A DNA stretch of 13,332 nt from JBJENW01 sp051880395 (lineage in GTDB: Bacteria; Bacillota; Clostridia; Lachnospirales; Lachnospiraceae), in contig JBJENW010000161.1 of NCBI GenBank assembly GCA_051880395.1, positions 1-13,332 of the forward strand. Reading direction: 5' to 3'. The position numbers and the translations under genes were made by a program. Of this stretch, positions 12,848-13,332 are shown in pieces. The notes under the pieces are model-generated. The model searched no databases. It saw only the letters and a list, made by a program, of their open reading frames with translations, and had not been told where the DNA came from. Numbering within the stretch: position 1 is the first letter of the stretch; each line of letters opens with the position of its first letter.

Positions 12848-13251
12848 TCTTCCTCCATAATACCCGGTATTCTAGCCCATGCTTTATATTTGCTTGTACC
12901 TCTTATGTGCAATTTATTCATTTTGCACATTCTCAAATTTCCGCTATAGTCTATTAGAAGTATATCTTCTTCTTCTTCCGGCAGCTCTTCTCCATCTGCA
13001 CTCCTAAATCCATGTGTTTCTCTAACATCTTTTACAATCCTGTGCCAGAACTGTTTTTCTACATTCTCTAAATATTCCTGTTCTGCCCATTCTTCTCTTT
13101 TTTTGTTACATGCATTTTTAATATCGTAAAATCCGCAATTTCTGCAATTTGTTTCTATACATGCAACTAACTTATCATTATTTAAAGCAAATTCGTACCC
13201 TTTTACTGCCATTTCTACAATTTCCTTTGCAAACATTTCTTTATTCTTCAT
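12844..13251 (-). CDS. Phage protein with four-cysteine zinc-like motif, function unknown
   Basis: This 135-aa protein has CIETNCRNCGFYDIKNAC at 31-48 (C-x4-C-x2-C-x8-C), a likely zinc site. An acidic stretch LPEEEED (90-96) follows, and then a C-terminal segment ILLIDYSGNLRMCKMNKL ending with KAWARIPG, like small DUF551-type phage proteins. ATG 13251 is preferred because GAGGTG lies about 10 nt upstream; ATG 13269 is in frame but overlaps the upstream gene more and lacks a ribosome site. It is coupled to methyltransferase-like gene A by a 4-bp overlap, paralleling the cysteine-rich gene before copy B. Its function is unknown. Confidence 0.75.
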   Translation of the reverse strand: MKNKEMFAKEIVEMAVKGYEFALNNDKLVACIETNCRNCGFYDIKNACNKKREEWAEQEYLENVEKQFWHRIVKDVRETHGFRSADGEELPEEEEDILLIDYSGNLRMCKMNKLHIRGTSKYKAWARIPGIMEEE

Positions 13252-13332
13252 TTTTTTCAAACACCTCATTCACCCTCTCCCGGATTTCTTCCATCTTCTT
13301 CGGTCCGATTCCCTTCACTGCTGCAACTGCTT
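13241..13332 (-). CDS. C-terminal end of a helix-hairpin-helix protein (partial)
   Basis: The last 29 codons of a minus-strand gene read AVAAVKGIGPKKMEEIRERV and end shortly after at TAA 13241-13243. VKGIGPKKMEEI is a classical helix-hairpin-helix (GxGxxK) nucleic-acid-binding motif. The stop lies just inside the next gene, an 11-bp overlap with the preferred start, so the two are in one operon. Most of the gene is outside the window. It may be a replication, nuclease or recombination accessory protein of the phage. Confidence 0.6.
   Translation of the reverse strand, partial: AVAAVKGIGPKKMEEIRERVNEVFEKNEE

Noticed and set aside
1..13332. tRNA, rRNA, insertion sequence or retron
   Set aside because: No cloverleaf with T-loop consensus, no transposase motifs and no reverse transcriptase signature were seen on either strand.

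Overview
The window looks like part of a temperate phage genome (a prophage) of a low-GC Firmicute, most likely a gut Clostridia/Lachnospiraceae relative. The evidence is the AT-rich coding, strong AGGAGG-type ribosome sites, frequent GTG/TTG starts, and a tailed-phage head cassette with XkdF, MuF and YqaS-type terminase relatives. No host gene or att site is visible, so whether it is integrated is inference. Apart from one toxin-antitoxin pair, every gene is on the minus strand, so the functional order runs from base 13332 down to base 1.

Right part (13332-7780), middle/accessory region. A partial helix-hairpin-helix protein is followed by a four-cysteine phage protein, a short N6-methyltransferase-like protein and a tyrosine recombinase (11191-12153), then a small Cro/C1-type HTH gene. 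A similar set appears again further on: a 56-residue cysteine-rich protein, a second methyltransferase-like protein, and a second tyrosine recombinase (8193-9194). Between the two sets sits hicA-hicB on the plus strand. It has its own terminator and is flanked by a 39-bp direct repeat. Two small charged phage proteins and a 145-bp repeat present in two copies lead into the late-control gene.

Centre (7358-6578), switch region. A sigma-region-4-like (DUF1492/ArpU/RinA type) protein is followed by a 340-bp gene-free stretch. This holds 20-bp iteron-like repeats, an inverted repeat, a possible -10 box and a minus-strand intrinsic terminator, and it looks like the control region of the late operon.

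Left part (6577-1), head and packaging operon: terminase small subunit, terminase large subunit, portal, MuF head protein with an AT-rich C-terminal HEIGH (zincin-like) domain, a tightly coupled 66-aa protein, an XkdF-type maturation protease, an intra-operon terminator-like hairpin, a scaffold-like protein, and the first 20 codons of the next capsid-region gene.

The most interesting points are: (1) the MuF protein carrying what looks like a polymorphic-toxin metalloprotease tip, with a candidate immunity gene overlapping its stop; (2) the duplicated cysteine protein/methyltransferase-like/recombinase module, whose methyltransferase members both end before the catalytic NPPY motif; (3) the repeat-bounded hicAB block that appears to have been inserted into that module; and (4) the repeat-rich late control region.
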